A stretch of DNA of 37,502 bases from Acidimicrobiales bacterium (GTDB lineage: Bacteria > Actinomycetota > Acidimicrobiia > Acidimicrobiales > JABEUL01): positions 1-37,502 of the forward strand of contig DAHXLF010000007.1 in assembly GCA_027371755.1 (NCBI GenBank), read 5' to 3'. A model generated the notes under the pieces. That model made no database searches and was not told where the DNA came from. It was given only the letters and a program-made list of their open reading frames with translations. Every line of letters starts with the position of its first letter. The first letter of the stretch is position 1. Shown piece after piece: positions 15,931-24,792 of this stretch. Position numbers and translations under genes: made by a program.

Positions 15931-16719
15931 ATGGATGACTTAAACGGACCAGATGTTGAAATTAGACCTGCCTCTACTCTAATATTGCTCAGAGATACAA
16001 AAGTTGGGTACAAAGATATCAATTATGAAATTTTTATGCTCCGACGGAACTTAAGTTCTGACTTTATCGGAGGAGCCTTTGTCTTTCCGGGAGGCGGTCT
16101 CTTAACGGACGACTCTGATGAATCCGTTCTAAAACGTTGCAGAGATTTTGATTTTAGACTCAACGATGCCAGGTTTAATTTAAGTTCCGGTTCGATTGCT
16201 TACTTTATTGCCGCCGTCAGAGAAACTTTTGAAGAAGCCGGTATTCTAGTGGGACTTTGTCAGCACGATAATAATGTGGATTTTCAAATGTACAGAGACC
16301 AACTCAATTTAAAGCGGATCAAATTCAGTGAATTTTTAGAAATAGAAGATCTGTATTTAGATTTGTCCGAAATTGTGTATTTTTCTCACTGGACAACTCC
16401 GATAGGTCCTCCGAGAAGGTACAGTACAAGATTTTTTGTTACGAAGGTGGATCCTAAATTTGAACTTTCTCACGATAATGGCGAAACCGTGGAATCAAGA
16501 TGGATTAATCCAAAGCTCGCTTTGGAGTTGAGTGCCGCCGGTGAAATTGAAATCATATTTCCGACTTTTAAAAATATCGAAAAACTCTTGCCATTTGGTA
16601 GCAGCGAAGAATTAATCCAAGGTTTGGCCCAAATGCAAGTAATTTCAGAGGTTACACCTAAGATAGTTCTTGAAAACGAAGAATTTAAGATCTTGATACC
16701 CGGAGACGAAGGATTTTAA
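15931..16719 (+). CDS. Nudix hydrolase (NUDT19-like)
   Basis: The 262-residue protein has a Nudix box split by an insertion: VFPGGG (51-56), then about 40 residues later AAVRETFEEAGILVG with the metal-binding RExxEExGI core (97-105). That long insertion is seen in the NUDT19/RP2p type, which acts on CoA esters in animals. The bacterial substrate is unknown. Downstream HWTTPIGPPRRYSTRFF is also typical of this group. It could cleave CoA or other nucleoside diphosphate compounds. It stands upstream of the metallo-hydrolase on the same strand with a 161-base gap, so it is probably a separate unit. Confidence 0.85.
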   Translation: MDDLNGPDVEIRPASTLILLRDTKVGYKDINYEIFMLRRNLSSDFIGGAFVFPGGGLLTDDSDESVLKRCRDFDFRLNDARFNLSSGSIAYFIAAVRETFEEAGILVGLCQHDNNVDFQMYRDQLNLKRIKFSEFLEIEDLYLDLSEIVYFSHWTTPIGPPRRYSTRFFVTKVDPKFELSHDNGETVESRWINPKLALELSAAGEIEIIFPTFKNIEKLLPFGSSEELIQGLAQMQVISEVTPKIVLENEEFKILIPGDEGF

Positions 16720-16735
16720 CTTCTTCGTTTTATAT
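16706..16735 (+). terminator. Weak intrinsic terminator after the Nudix gene
   Basis: ACGAAG (16706-16711) pairs with CTTCGT (16723-16728), followed by TTTATAT. The stem is only six pairs and overlaps the last codons. Confidence 0.35.
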
Positions 16736-16880
16736 ATTGTAATTTACTGTTGACTTAAATTCGACCATGGTCAATATTGTTTTTATTAATCAATCAATTA
16801 TTTGAAAATGTTTTATATCAATGAACAAAGACATCGGCTTCATTAATAGATAATGACGACTAAATTTTAACAATAGGATC

Positions 16881-17717
16881 ATGAAGTCGGACTTTGAGAC
16901 AAACGATATTTTAGAATATGATATCCCGGTAACCGTGGGAGACAATGTCGTCAGACTGCTTGCGCCTAACCCTACGATATTTACAGGAAAGGGTACTAAC
17001 ACCTATCTGGTGATAGGCCAAGATTCGACTGTCGTAATCGATCCCGGCCCGGACGACGACGTTCATATCGAAAATATTCTTAAAATTGCGCCTTCGACCA
17101 TAAGTTCAATTTTGGTAACTCATACACATATAGATCATTGGCCAGGAACTCCAAAACTTAAAAAACTTACAGGCGCAGTAACCTACGGGTTTGAGGAAAA
17201 AGACGGATTTGCCCCTGATATAAATCTGTCCGACGGAAGCGAAATAGACGCAGGTGGCAGAGCTATATCGGTTTTATATACGCCGGGGCACGCGTCAAAT
17301 CACCTGTGCTACCTATTAAATGATTCCAACTTATTGTTTACGGGGGATCACATCATGAACGGAGCCACCGTAATCATACCGCCTCCCGACGGAGATATGA
17401 AAGCTTATCTGGACAGTCTGCGGCGACTTACGGAAGAAAAAATATTAATTAACGTCATCGCCCCGGGACACGGTCATCTAATAAATAATCCCGGAGAAGA
17501 GATTCGTAGAGTTATAGAGCACAGAATGAATCGCGAGAAAAAGGTGATTGACGCTCTTCGAGTCGATGTTGCAAAAACAATTGACGAAATGATACATGAT
17601 GTCTACAGCGATGTTTCGGAATCTCTTTATCCTTTAGCCGCCAACAGCCTATTTGCTCATTTGAGAAACTGTTTGACGATTCGCTTGTTACTGGTCACTC
17701 TGAGGGCGGTCAGTTGA
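16881..17717 (+). CDS. Metallo-beta-lactamase-fold hydrolase (LACTB2-like), 3' end frameshifted
   Basis: Metal ligands are all present: THTHIDH (His81, His83, Asp85, His86), TPGHASNH (His137), TGDH (Asp156) and APGHGH (His197). The fold and the extra C-terminal winged helix match the LACTB2/glyoxalase-II-like group, in which RNase and thioesterase activities are known. The substrate here is open. The last 16 residues (from NCLTIR) look foreign. In another frame, bases 17663-17755 encode EKLFDDSLVTGHSEGG and end in DAKWKLI-stop, a much better winged-helix end. One base seems missing near 17660-17663. It could be a real mutation, a sequencing error or, less likely, recoding. Confidence 0.85.
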   Translation: MKSDFETNDILEYDIPVTVGDNVVRLLAPNPTIFTGKGTNTYLVIGQDSTVVIDPGPDDDVHIENILKIAPSTISSILVTHTHIDHWPGTPKLKKLTGAVTYGFEEKDGFAPDINLSDGSEIDAGGRAISVLYTPGHASNHLCYLLNDSNLLFTGDHIMNGATVIIPPPDGDMKAYLDSLRRLTEEKILINVIAPGHGHLINNPGEEIRRVIEHRMNREKKVIDALRVDVAKTIDEMIHDVYSDVSESLYPLAANSLFAHLRNCLTIRLLLVTLRAVS

Positions 17718-17738
17718 CAAAAGACGATCCAGACGCAA

Positions 17739-17771
17739 AGTGGAAGCTGATTTAAACTACCAGCTTCCACT
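17739..17771. terminator. Hairpin between convergent hydrolase and thioredoxin genes
   Basis: AGTGGAAGCTG (17739-17749) pairs perfectly with CAGCTTCCACT (17761-17771) around 11 bases. It lies between two convergent genes and may stop both transcripts, though T-runs are weak on each strand. It covers the restored stop (17753-17755) of the frameshifted hydrolase. Confidence 0.5.
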
Positions 17772-17853
17772 ACTGCTTTCTGAATCTTTATAACAGTTTT
17801 AGATAATTTTAGAATAAATCTTTGTATCTATCCGAAAAAAATTATTTTAACTT

Positions 17854-18180
17854 TTATATGCCTAGTGACTTTAGAATTCGGTCTTTAGGCATGGCACCCA
17901 TGGTTCTTGCTACAAGTTGACCTTGTTTAAAAAGACCCAATGTCGGTATTGACATTACCTGATATTGGCTGGCAACCTCTACGTTGGCATCCACGTCTAC
18001 TTTAACGACATTTAATGTGTCTTTTTTCTCGTCGGCAATCTTGTCAATCTCGGGCGCTACTGCTTTACAGGGTCCGCACCAATCCGCATAGAAATCCACA
18101 AGCACTGGCTTATCTGAATTGATTACCAAATTATTAAAAGTTGTAGCGTCATTGGCATACTGAATATTTGCATTTGACAT
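17854..18180 (-). CDS. trxA: Thioredoxin
   Basis: This classic 108-residue thioredoxin has the active site ADWCGPCKA (Cys35, Cys38), the cis-Pro loop MSIPTLGLF and the C-terminal glycine-rich strand. It is a cytoplasmic disulfide reductase that normally takes electrons from thioredoxin reductase, which is not in this window. ATG 18180 is preceded by AAAGGACGG, a good ribosome binding site. It is a single gene, divergent from ctaG. Confidence 0.95.
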   Translation of the reverse strand: MSNANIQYANDATTFNNLVINSDKPVLVDFYADWCGPCKAVAPEIDKIADEKKDTLNVVKVDVDANVEVASQYQVMSIPTLGLFKQGQLVARTMGAMPKDRILKSLGI

Positions 18181-18315
18181 TTAACTGATCCGTCCTTTCG
18201 TACAAGTCAATACATAGTAAAACAACTTAATATAAAATTTATTCCAAGAAATATTATATTTTTGTTTGTCCAATCTGAAACGCAGGTTATTTATGGTATA
18301 GCTAAACTATATGTT

Positions 18316-19287
18316 GTGACTTCGCTCCCCCCTTTACCGCCGTTTGGGATTGAGACTTTTTTAAGGGTTATTTTTACGTTTGCTACGGGTCCTTGGGCAA
18401 TCATCACTTTAGTCGTTGAGATAACCGCTTCAATTTGGTATTTCAGAGCGGTAAAAACTTTAAAAGATAGGGGCAGAAATTGGCCTTTTACGCGTTCGAT
18501 TCTCTGGGTCTTTGCCATGTTGGCGTGTTCTGTGGCATTTCAGTCGGGAGTGCCATTATATGCGGTCCATATTTTTACGGTTCATATTGTCCAACACTTG
18601 GATCTGATGATTGCTGTACCTATTATGTTGGCTATGTCGGCACCTGTAACCCTTTTCATGCAGACGGCGTCGTATTCCGCAAAAGTTAAGGTTCTTAAGT
18701 TCTTAAAAAGCAAAGGGTTTAGAAAACTTACTAACCCAATTATTACGGTTCTCGCAAACAACGGCATTATGTTTTGGTTTTTTTTGGGTCACGGGATAGT
18801 AATTGCTATGAATCATGCCGTATTTATGGATTTTATAAACATTGTCTTTTTGTTATTTGGTATGTTGGCCTGGTGGCCCGTTGTGTCACCTGATTTTATT
18901 GGGAAAAAAAGATATTCCCATCCCTTAAGAGTTCTTCTTGCGGCTTCGGGGATGCCTTTTGATGCGTTTTTGGCAATTGCGTTACTGCCCGGAGGTGCTA
19001 CGTCATCCATCGCTCCGACAATGTATACGCTGCAGTCGATACAGACGGGAGCCGCAGTATTTTGGATAACCATTATGTTTATGTCGGGAATCGGTGCTTT
19101 AGTTCCATTGATCGGGTGGCTCTCTCTTGAAAAGAGAGAAACCACAAGAGACGAAGATCGCTTTGAAACAAAACATACTTTAAAATCCACTTCCAAACTT
19201 GGCTGGTGGCAAGATCAGACTGAAATTGATAAAGACGGATTAATTACGGTACCCTGGGCTACAGATAATCAAAAAGAGGCTCCGTGA
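18316..19287 (+). CDS. ctaG: CtaG-type cytochrome c oxidase assembly protein
   Basis: The protein has about seven membrane helices and the conserved histidine-rich helices of the caa3-type CtaG family (VHIFTVHIVQHLDL, FFLGHGIVIAMNHAV, GMLAWWPVVSP). Members deliver copper to or assist assembly of the Cu(B) oxidase site in Gram-positive bacteria. I chose GTG 18316 (323 residues). A TTG at 18262 would add 18 residues with no ribosome binding site. TAAACT lies exactly seven bases before this GTG, fitting a leaderless mRNA. The stop overlaps the next start by four bases (GTGA), so it forms an operon with the SCO1 fusion, which supports copper delivery. Confidence 0.87.
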   Translation: MTSLPPLPPFGIETFLRVIFTFATGPWAIITLVVEITASIWYFRAVKTLKDRGRNWPFTRSILWVFAMLACSVAFQSGVPLYAVHIFTVHIVQHLDLMIAVPIMLAMSAPVTLFMQTASYSAKVKVLKFLKSKGFRKLTNPIITVLANNGIMFWFFLGHGIVIAMNHAVFMDFINIVFLLFGMLAWWPVVSPDFIGKKRYSHPLRVLLAASGMPFDAFLAIALLPGGATSSIAPTMYTLQSIQTGAAVFWITIMFMSGIGALVPLIGWLSLEKRETTRDEDRFETKHTLKSTSKLGWWQDQTEIDKDGLITVPWATDNQKEAP

Positions 19288-21122
19288 GTATGGGGCAGGC
19301 CTATAACTTTCCGTCTGCCTATTTAACCCGCCTACTCTCTTCTAGATTAGAGATCTCGGTACTTTTGGGTTTGGTAGTGGTTGGAGCCCTGATGGCAATT
19401 CCAGCTATCAGGAACTATTTTGCCAAAAGTCAAACCGGATTTTTGCTTTACTCGGGATCCACAAAAATTTTGTTTCAAAAAATTCTTGGTCTGTTTTGGT
19501 TTTTGGACGGCTTGCTCCAAGCCCAACCCAGCATGCCTCGGGAGTTCATACCGATGGTAGTAGAACCTGCAATGTCCGGACAACCGCAGTGGTTGGAAAA
19601 GCTGGGGAACTTGGGCATCAATATGTGGACGTTACATACGGTTTCAACCGATGCTACCACCGTCATAATTCAGGTTTTAATAGGCGTAATGCTGATTGTG
19701 GGTAACGAAACCGCGATGGCAAAAATAGGGCTAAACCTATCAATTATTTGGGGATTGATTATTTGGGCTATAGCCGAAGGCATGGGGTCGATATTCGTAA
19801 CAGGCGCAAGTATTTTGTCGGGCGCACCTGGTGCGGTACTGCTTTATGTTATCGCAGCCGTGCTGCTGCTTAGGATGGACAAGAATAAGTTTGATAGCGG
19901 CGCGGCAGGCAAAGTTCTGTGGAATATTACAGGAGGGGTATTTCTGCTTGGTGCTCTCGTCCAATTGCTACCGGCCGAGGGGTTCTTCAGGGGTTCGAAT
20001 TTAAGCGCGCTTTTTCAAAATGCAGCTTCAAACCCACAACCGTTATTTCTAAAAGGCCCAATAGATTGGCTGGCTTCTATTTCTGCGTCTTATCCCACTG
20101 CGCTTAATTTGATCATTTCAGGGCTGATTCTGGTATCGGCGTTGGGAATATTATCCAACCGAAATCGTCGGTTTTGGTTATATTTTGTCTCCGGTGTCCT
20201 GGTTTTAATCTGGTGGTTCGGCATGGATTTTGGAGCCGTCGGTGGCGTGGGAACCGATTTTAATTTAGCTCCTGTATTGTTTGCCTATCTATTAGTCGGC
20301 TATAGATCCATTGTCTTTGGAGTTTCCCAAGTCGACTATTCCATAACCGAGTCTGTTTTACATGAATCCAGAGAAGATTTAAAAACATCAAAACTCGGTG
20401 AGACGCAAAAACCTTTAAGTAAAACTTTAAGTAATGTTCCCGGGATTTCATTTAATAAATTGGTTTCTATATGGTTGGTAATGTCTTTGGCGGTGGCAAC
20501 GATATGGATAGTGATGCCCGACGTAGGATCTTTCAGTCAGGCAGTTTCAACTCCTCAGGTTGAAACAGCCGCCTTGGTGGATTCTGGAGGTTTGGCTCAG
20601 GTTCCGGGTAATCCGCTGGCTCCTAATTTTACTTTGCTTAACCAATATGGAACAAAGACGTCACTTAGTTCTTTTAGGGGTAAAGTAGTTATCCTGTCTT
20701 TTCTTGACCCGGTCTGTTATGAAACTTGTCCGGTTGTCGCCGAAGAGTTTGTGCAAACCGCTAAGCTTTTGCAAAAAAAATTGTCGAAATTGGAATTTGT
20801 TGCGGTAAACGCAAACCCTTATTTTACGAATCTGGCTTCCGTCAATGCATTTGACGGCGAACATGGACTCACGAATCTGCCCAATTGGGAGTTTTTGACT
20901 GGGTCCGCTGAACAATTACAAAAAGTGTGGGCGCAATACGGAGCCGTAACCGAGGTGCCTCAAGTGGGTATGATAGCTCATTCATTATTGGTTTACATGA
21001 TCACTGCTGCTGGACGCGAAGCCGTGCTTACCCAGGCAACCGGCAGGCCGGGATTAAATTTAGAGCTGTCTTATGCTCAGATGTTTGCAAATGAGGCGGG
21101 GAGGCTGGTTGGTCGTGGCTAA
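19284..21122 (+). CDS. Polytopic membrane protein fused to a SCO1/SenC copper-chaperone domain
   Basis: The 612-residue protein has two parts. Residues about 15-420 form around nine membrane helices with motifs such as FWFLDGLLQAQPSMP and WGLIIWAIAEGMGSIF, a family I know only from uncharacterised actinobacterial membrane proteins. After a further helix, residues about 445-610 form a thioredoxin-fold SCO1 domain. The CxxxC copper site is DPVCYETCP (Cys478, Cys482), and the third ligand is a histidine in IAHSLLVY (His566). SCO1 proteins load the Cu(A) centre of cytochrome oxidase. The start is GTG 19284, with an ATG two codons later. It overlaps ctaG by four bases and the next gene by eight. 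Confidence 0.82.
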   Translation: MSMGQAYNFPSAYLTRLLSSRLEISVLLGLVVVGALMAIPAIRNYFAKSQTGFLLYSGSTKILFQKILGLFWFLDGLLQAQPSMPREFIPMVVEPAMSGQPQWLEKLGNLGINMWTLHTVSTDATTVIIQVLIGVMLIVGNETAMAKIGLNLSIIWGLIIWAIAEGMGSIFVTGASILSGAPGAVLLYVIAAVLLLRMDKNKFDSGAAGKVLWNITGGVFLLGALVQLLPAEGFFRGSNLSALFQNAASNPQPLFLKGPIDWLASISASYPTALNLIISGLILVSALGILSNRNRRFWLYFVSGVLVLIWWFGMDFGAVGGVGTDFNLAPVLFAYLLVGYRSIVFGVSQVDYSITESVLHESREDLKTSKLGETQKPLSKTLSNVPGISFNKLVSIWLVMSLAVATIWIVMPDVGSFSQAVSTPQVETAALVDSGGLAQVPGNPLAPNFTLLNQYGTKTSLSSFRGKVVILSFLDPVCYETCPVVAEEFVQTAKLLQKKLSKLEFVAVNANPYFTNLASVNAFDGEHGLTNLPNWEFLTGSAEQLQKVWAQYGAVTEVPQVGMIAHSLLVYMITAAGREAVLTQATGRPGLNLELSYAQMFANEAGRLVGRG

Positions 21123-22317
21123 ATTTCGACTCATTTTATTTATGGCGTTTGGAGTTCTTATTTTAAGTTCGTGTGCGACGGTGTCGCCTGCCTCTAAGGG
21201 TTCTGACCTCGTGGCAGAAGTACCTTCTTGGAATTCGACGGGCACCATTGTCCAAACTCAGACCGGCGAAGTTTTAGACGTAATTGAGAATCCGTCTACC
21301 GTTCAAGTTAAAGGGAATGAAACCAATGTTTTACCGGCTTGGGTCATGTACACAGTTGCGGGAACCAAAATAAGAGACATTACTCCTTCAGGAGTATCGA
21401 CTCGTGGCGGAATTTCAATATCTTATCTTCAACCGGGAACAGTATGGGCAGATATGGGTAGTTATAAAGCGCAGATTAACGGGACTTTTGGACTCAGTCA
21501 AAATATGGGTGATACTTGGAAGTTGGGTGTATTACCGGGCGTAAGTAAGCCTACTCCGAATTCCGTTGCCGCGGTAAGCTCCTCTGAGGCATACTTCTTA
21601 ATAGGCATAAATAGAAATAGGTCAATATGGGTAACCGAAAACGGAGGCAACTCGTTCAAAGAATATTTAGCGGCTGAATCAATTGATAACCTTCTGCCAA
21701 GGGACTGTACGATTAATTCGATTATATTTGAAAACTCTACTTTGTTTATGGGGACTCAATGCATATCGGCGACTAATTTTATCGTTGTTAGCGTAAAAGT
21801 CAACCAAGGCAACCAATCTCTAGTCGTAACCAATTTAGCGTCTTCGATTAGGAAATCGATTAAAACAAGTATTGTTGAATATAATAAAAACAACCCGACT
21901 GTCATTGGCATTACGGAATCAAGCTCCGGTGTAATGGTATATTTGTTTGTTCTTAAGGGACAACAGCTTTTAAGATCCGAATCTTTTAATTTAAAAGGCT
22001 ATTCATATAAATTAGATCAGTACCCGTCAATGTCTTTGAATGACGGATACTTTAACATTCTTGTAAACCCCTCAAAATCAAACGAATTGGATCTAGTGAC
22101 AATTGCAAACGGGCAAGTTCGCTTAAGACCACTCTCTTTTGTCTATAGCGTAAAAGGCGAAGTCGCTGACGCTGTGTTCGAGTCGGCGACAGATACCTAT
22201 TTAAACGAGAGTTCAACTAAAGCAATGTATCTGGGAGTGTCAGATCAATCGGGTTTAAATTGGAGTCGGATTAGTTTACCGAATCCGTTTACTCCTTCAA
22301 TAATTGCTAATTCTTAA
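21115..22317 (+). CDS. Lipoprotein with Asp-box (BNR-like) repeats, function unknown
   Basis: I chose GTG 21115, which overlaps the SCO1-fusion stop by eight bases and gives a short, clean lipoprotein signal: a basic start, a hydrophobic segment and the lipobox ILSSC (Cys20). A longer frame from ATG 21073 would put 14 non-signal-like residues in front. The 400-residue product contains at least two Asp-box-like motifs (SQNMGDTWKLG and TENGGNSFKEY), suggesting a beta-propeller as in sialidase/photosystem-assembly-like folds. No catalytic residues can be named. Coupling to ctaG and the SCO1 fusion suggests a role in oxidase or copper-protein assembly outside the membrane. That is inference. Confidence 0.7.
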   Translation: MAKFRLILFMAFGVLILSSCATVSPASKGSDLVAEVPSWNSTGTIVQTQTGEVLDVIENPSTVQVKGNETNVLPAWVMYTVAGTKIRDITPSGVSTRGGISISYLQPGTVWADMGSYKAQINGTFGLSQNMGDTWKLGVLPGVSKPTPNSVAAVSSSEAYFLIGINRNRSIWVTENGGNSFKEYLAAESIDNLLPRDCTINSIIFENSTLFMGTQCISATNFIVVSVKVNQGNQSLVVTNLASSIRKSIKTSIVEYNKNNPTVIGITESSSGVMVYLFVLKGQQLLRSESFNLKGYSYKLDQYPSMSLNDGYFNILVNPSKSNELDLVTIANGQVRLRPLSFVYSVKGEVADAVFESATDTYLNESSTKAMYLGVSDQSGLNWSRISLPNPFTPSIIANS

Positions 22318-22367
22318 GCGCTCAAAAAAGCAAGGTTTAATATGCCGTCTCACTCTTTTTCCAATCA

Positions 22368-22388
22368 CTCATAAAATAAAGTTATGAG
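22368..22388. promoter_or_regulatory. Dyad fitting a LysR-type operator upstream of the YeiH-like gene
   Basis: CTCATAA and TTATGAG flank seven bases. The core ATAA-N7-TTAT has the T-N11-A spacing of LysR-type sites. It lies 48 bases upstream of ATG 22437. A LysR gene lies just beyond the transporter gene. Confidence 0.45.
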
Positions 22389-22436
22389 CTAACAATAAAA
22401 TATCGGGGGTATTGTCAGCGAATATGCATTAAACCT

Positions 22437-23633
22437 ATGTTTATGGAAAACACTTTTGATGAAGACTTTGAAGAAGAGGGTATAGGTCAATTTGATAACG
22501 AACTTACGGAGTTGGTTGAAACTGACGAACACAAAAAACCAATTAAAGAGGAACCGCTAAAAATACCTAGCCAGATTGCTCATTCGAAAAATGCAGACAT
22601 AAGAAACGGTTTATTCTTTAACAATCTTGTCAAAGTAATTCCGGGCATAACTTTAGTTTTGGTAATTAGCATTCTGGCATATATGGTTGGCTCTTATGCA
22701 ACCGTTATAGGAGCTCCCGTAATTGCAATTATCGTCGGAATGGTAGTTCAGGCTATTAAACCCACCCATAAAAGCTTTGCTCCTGGGATTAAATTCAGCT
22801 CCAAAAGATTGCTTCAGTTGGCTGTAATATTACTTGGTACCGGACTTTCTATTAACAGCGTAATCTCCATAGGCTTAAGCAGTCTGCCCGTTATGTTGGG
22901 AACTATGGCCGTAGCTTTGGGCGGCGCCTTTTTGGTAGGTAAATTACTAAAAACCGATTCGGATTTAACTACTATGGTAGGCGTTGGAACCGGTATCTGC
23001 GGAGCCTCTGCGGTTGCTGTGGTTTCCGGTGTCATTGAACCTGATGACAATGACGTCAGCTATGCAATATCAACGATATTTGTCTTTAACGTGTTGGCCG
23101 TTTTGCTGTATCCGACAATCGGGCATATGCTTCATTTAAGTCAAAAGTCATTTGGACTCTGGGCTGGTACGGCAATTAACGACGTGTCGTCAGTCGTGGC
23201 GGCAAGTTATACTTTCGGTCATGTTGCAGGGGCACACGCAGTTGTAGTAAAACTTTCAAGAACGTTATTAATAGTACCAATTGCTATCGCGCTTTCGATT
23301 TTTAAGGCATCAAAAGCCAAGCGGTTGCCTCATAATCACTTGATTTCAAAGAGCAAATGGCATACTATCAAAAAAGCGGTTCCGTGGTTTATCGGCTGGT
23401 TCCTGTTGGCCATTGCTTTGCGAAGTTTAAACTTAATCCCCATCGGAGCCGTACACAGTCTGTCTACCGTCTCCCAATTTCTGATAATAATGGCACTTGC
23501 TTCAATCGGCCTGTCGTCCAATTTTAGAGCCATCAGACAGACCGGACACAAACCTCTGTTGCTTGGAGCTATACTTTGGGCCTCTGTCGGTATTTCGAGT
23601 TTGATTTTGCAGTTAGTATTTCATCAGTTGTAA
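22437..23633 (+). CDS. YeiH-family (UPF0324) putative anion exporter
   Basis: The 398-residue protein has an acidic N-terminal tail of about 70 residues and about ten membrane helices. GVGTGICGASAVAVVSGVIE and FGLWAGTAINDVSSVVAA are the hallmark repeats of the YeiH/UPF0324 family, often annotated as 'putative sulfate exporter'. The true substrate is uncertain. In E. coli, yeiH lies beside the LysR gene yeiE, and here too a LysR gene is adjacent, but convergent. Two start codons are possible (ATG 22437 or 22443), and neither has a ribosome binding site. The 3' end overlaps the LysR gene by 65 bases on the opposite strand. Confidence 0.87.
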   Translation: MFMENTFDEDFEEEGIGQFDNELTELVETDEHKKPIKEEPLKIPSQIAHSKNADIRNGLFFNNLVKVIPGITLVLVISILAYMVGSYATVIGAPVIAIIVGMVVQAIKPTHKSFAPGIKFSSKRLLQLAVILLGTGLSINSVISIGLSSLPVMLGTMAVALGGAFLVGKLLKTDSDLTTMVGVGTGICGASAVAVVSGVIEPDDNDVSYAISTIFVFNVLAVLLYPTIGHMLHLSQKSFGLWAGTAINDVSSVVAASYTFGHVAGAHAVVVKLSRTLLIVPIAIALSIFKASKAKRLPHNHLISKSKWHTIKKAVPWFIGWFLLAIALRSLNLIPIGAVHSLSTVSQFLIIMALASIGLSSNFRAIRQTGHKPLLLGAILWASVGISSLILQLVFHQL

Positions 23634-24549
23634 TTTGAATAATGACATCGGTAGTGAGCTTTATTAGGCGTTCTTCGGTTTTGGACAAGGTGGTATTTGG
23701 TTTCCAAATTGCACGAAAGTACCGTTTGAGTTCAATGAATTTATGAGTTTTTGGATCGGTAAGTTTTAATATTTTAAAGCTTGAATTTAAAAGTTCGGAC
23801 TTAATTGCTATTTTACTTAGAATTGTGATTCCGTCTGATTCAGATATCGCCGCTTTAATTGCCGTAGTCGAAGATAGTTCGGTAGGTGCTATCTTAAAGT
23901 CCAAAGCTCCGAAAATATCGTCAAAAACTTCGCGCGTTCCCGAACCTTTTTCTCTGATGATCATGTGGGCTTTTGTTAAATCGACAATGTTCACAACTTC
24001 TCTTTTTGTAAAATTATGACTTTTTCCGGCAATAATAAACAGTTCGTCACTTCCTACGATTTTGGAGTGAACACCTTTGGGAGCGTTTAGGGATTCAATA
24101 AATCCCAATGAAATATCACCTCGATTAACCTTATCGGCAACCGTCATTGAGTTGGCCACATCCAATTTAATTGCCGCTGAATTATTTAAGTTTTTAAAAA
24201 GTTTGATGGAATATGGCATTATATAGTCTGCGATAGTTTGGCTTGCACCAAGAGTTATCCTGTTATTTGCATTTTCCTTCAAGGCTTCAATGGAATCGTC
24301 ATAGTTCTCAATGATATCTATAATCGTTTTGGCCCAAGACACAACAGTTTTACCGGTTTCTGTAAGTTTGGTTCCGTTGGGATCTTTATGCACAAGTTGT
24401 AATCCCATTCTGGTTTCAAAGTTTTTTAAGCGCATCGACACGGCTGGCTGGCTTAAGCCCAAAAGCTTGGCTGTTTTGCCGATGCTCTTTGTATTTTCTA
24501 GACTAATTAGCAGCTTTAAAGAATTGATGTCAGACAGATAGTGATTCAC
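23569..24549 (-). CDS. LysR-family transcriptional regulator
   Basis: The 326-residue protein has an N-terminal winged helix-turn-helix (residues about 8-66; SIGKTAKLLGLSQPAVSMRL is the recognition region) and a two-lobed effector domain beginning at about 95 (ITLGASQTIADYIMPYSIKL). The pattern resembles the CysB/CbbR/YeiE branch, which senses sulfur- or nitrogen-type small molecules, and a YeiH-type transporter is the neighbour. The start is GTG 24549. The final 21 or so codons are antisense to the transporter gene, so the two mRNAs overlap tail to tail. The regulated target and ligand are not proven by the sequence. Confidence 0.9.
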   Translation of the reverse strand: MNHYLSDINSLKLLISLENTKSIGKTAKLLGLSQPAVSMRLKNFETRMGLQLVHKDPNGTKLTETGKTVVSWAKTIIDIIENYDDSIEALKENANNRITLGASQTIADYIMPYSIKLFKNLNNSAAIKLDVANSMTVADKVNRGDISLGFIESLNAPKGVHSKIVGSDELFIIAGKSHNFTKREVVNIVDLTKAHMIIREKGSGTREVFDDIFGALDFKIAPTELSSTTAIKAAISESDGITILSKIAIKSELLNSSFKILKLTDPKTHKFIELKRYFRAIWKPNTTLSKTEERLIKLTTDVIIQITTDEILTAKSNSKYRQRPKV

Positions 24550-24792
24550 GGATATGCATCTTGGAAATAAATTTAAAATAGGGTAAAACTAAATCGTCAA
24601 ACTTTAACGAATTAATTGTATTCTAACTAAAGTTTATAAAAGATTTGAAGATTAAATTTTAAAGGACATTTAACAAAACAAAATGTCAAAATTACATTTA
24701 AAATTTACTAAAGCTAATAACAAGTTTCTATTTGATTTTAACTAAGTAGTCCAATTTAAGTCAATTCGAATTACACATTTGTTTTAGGGAAA

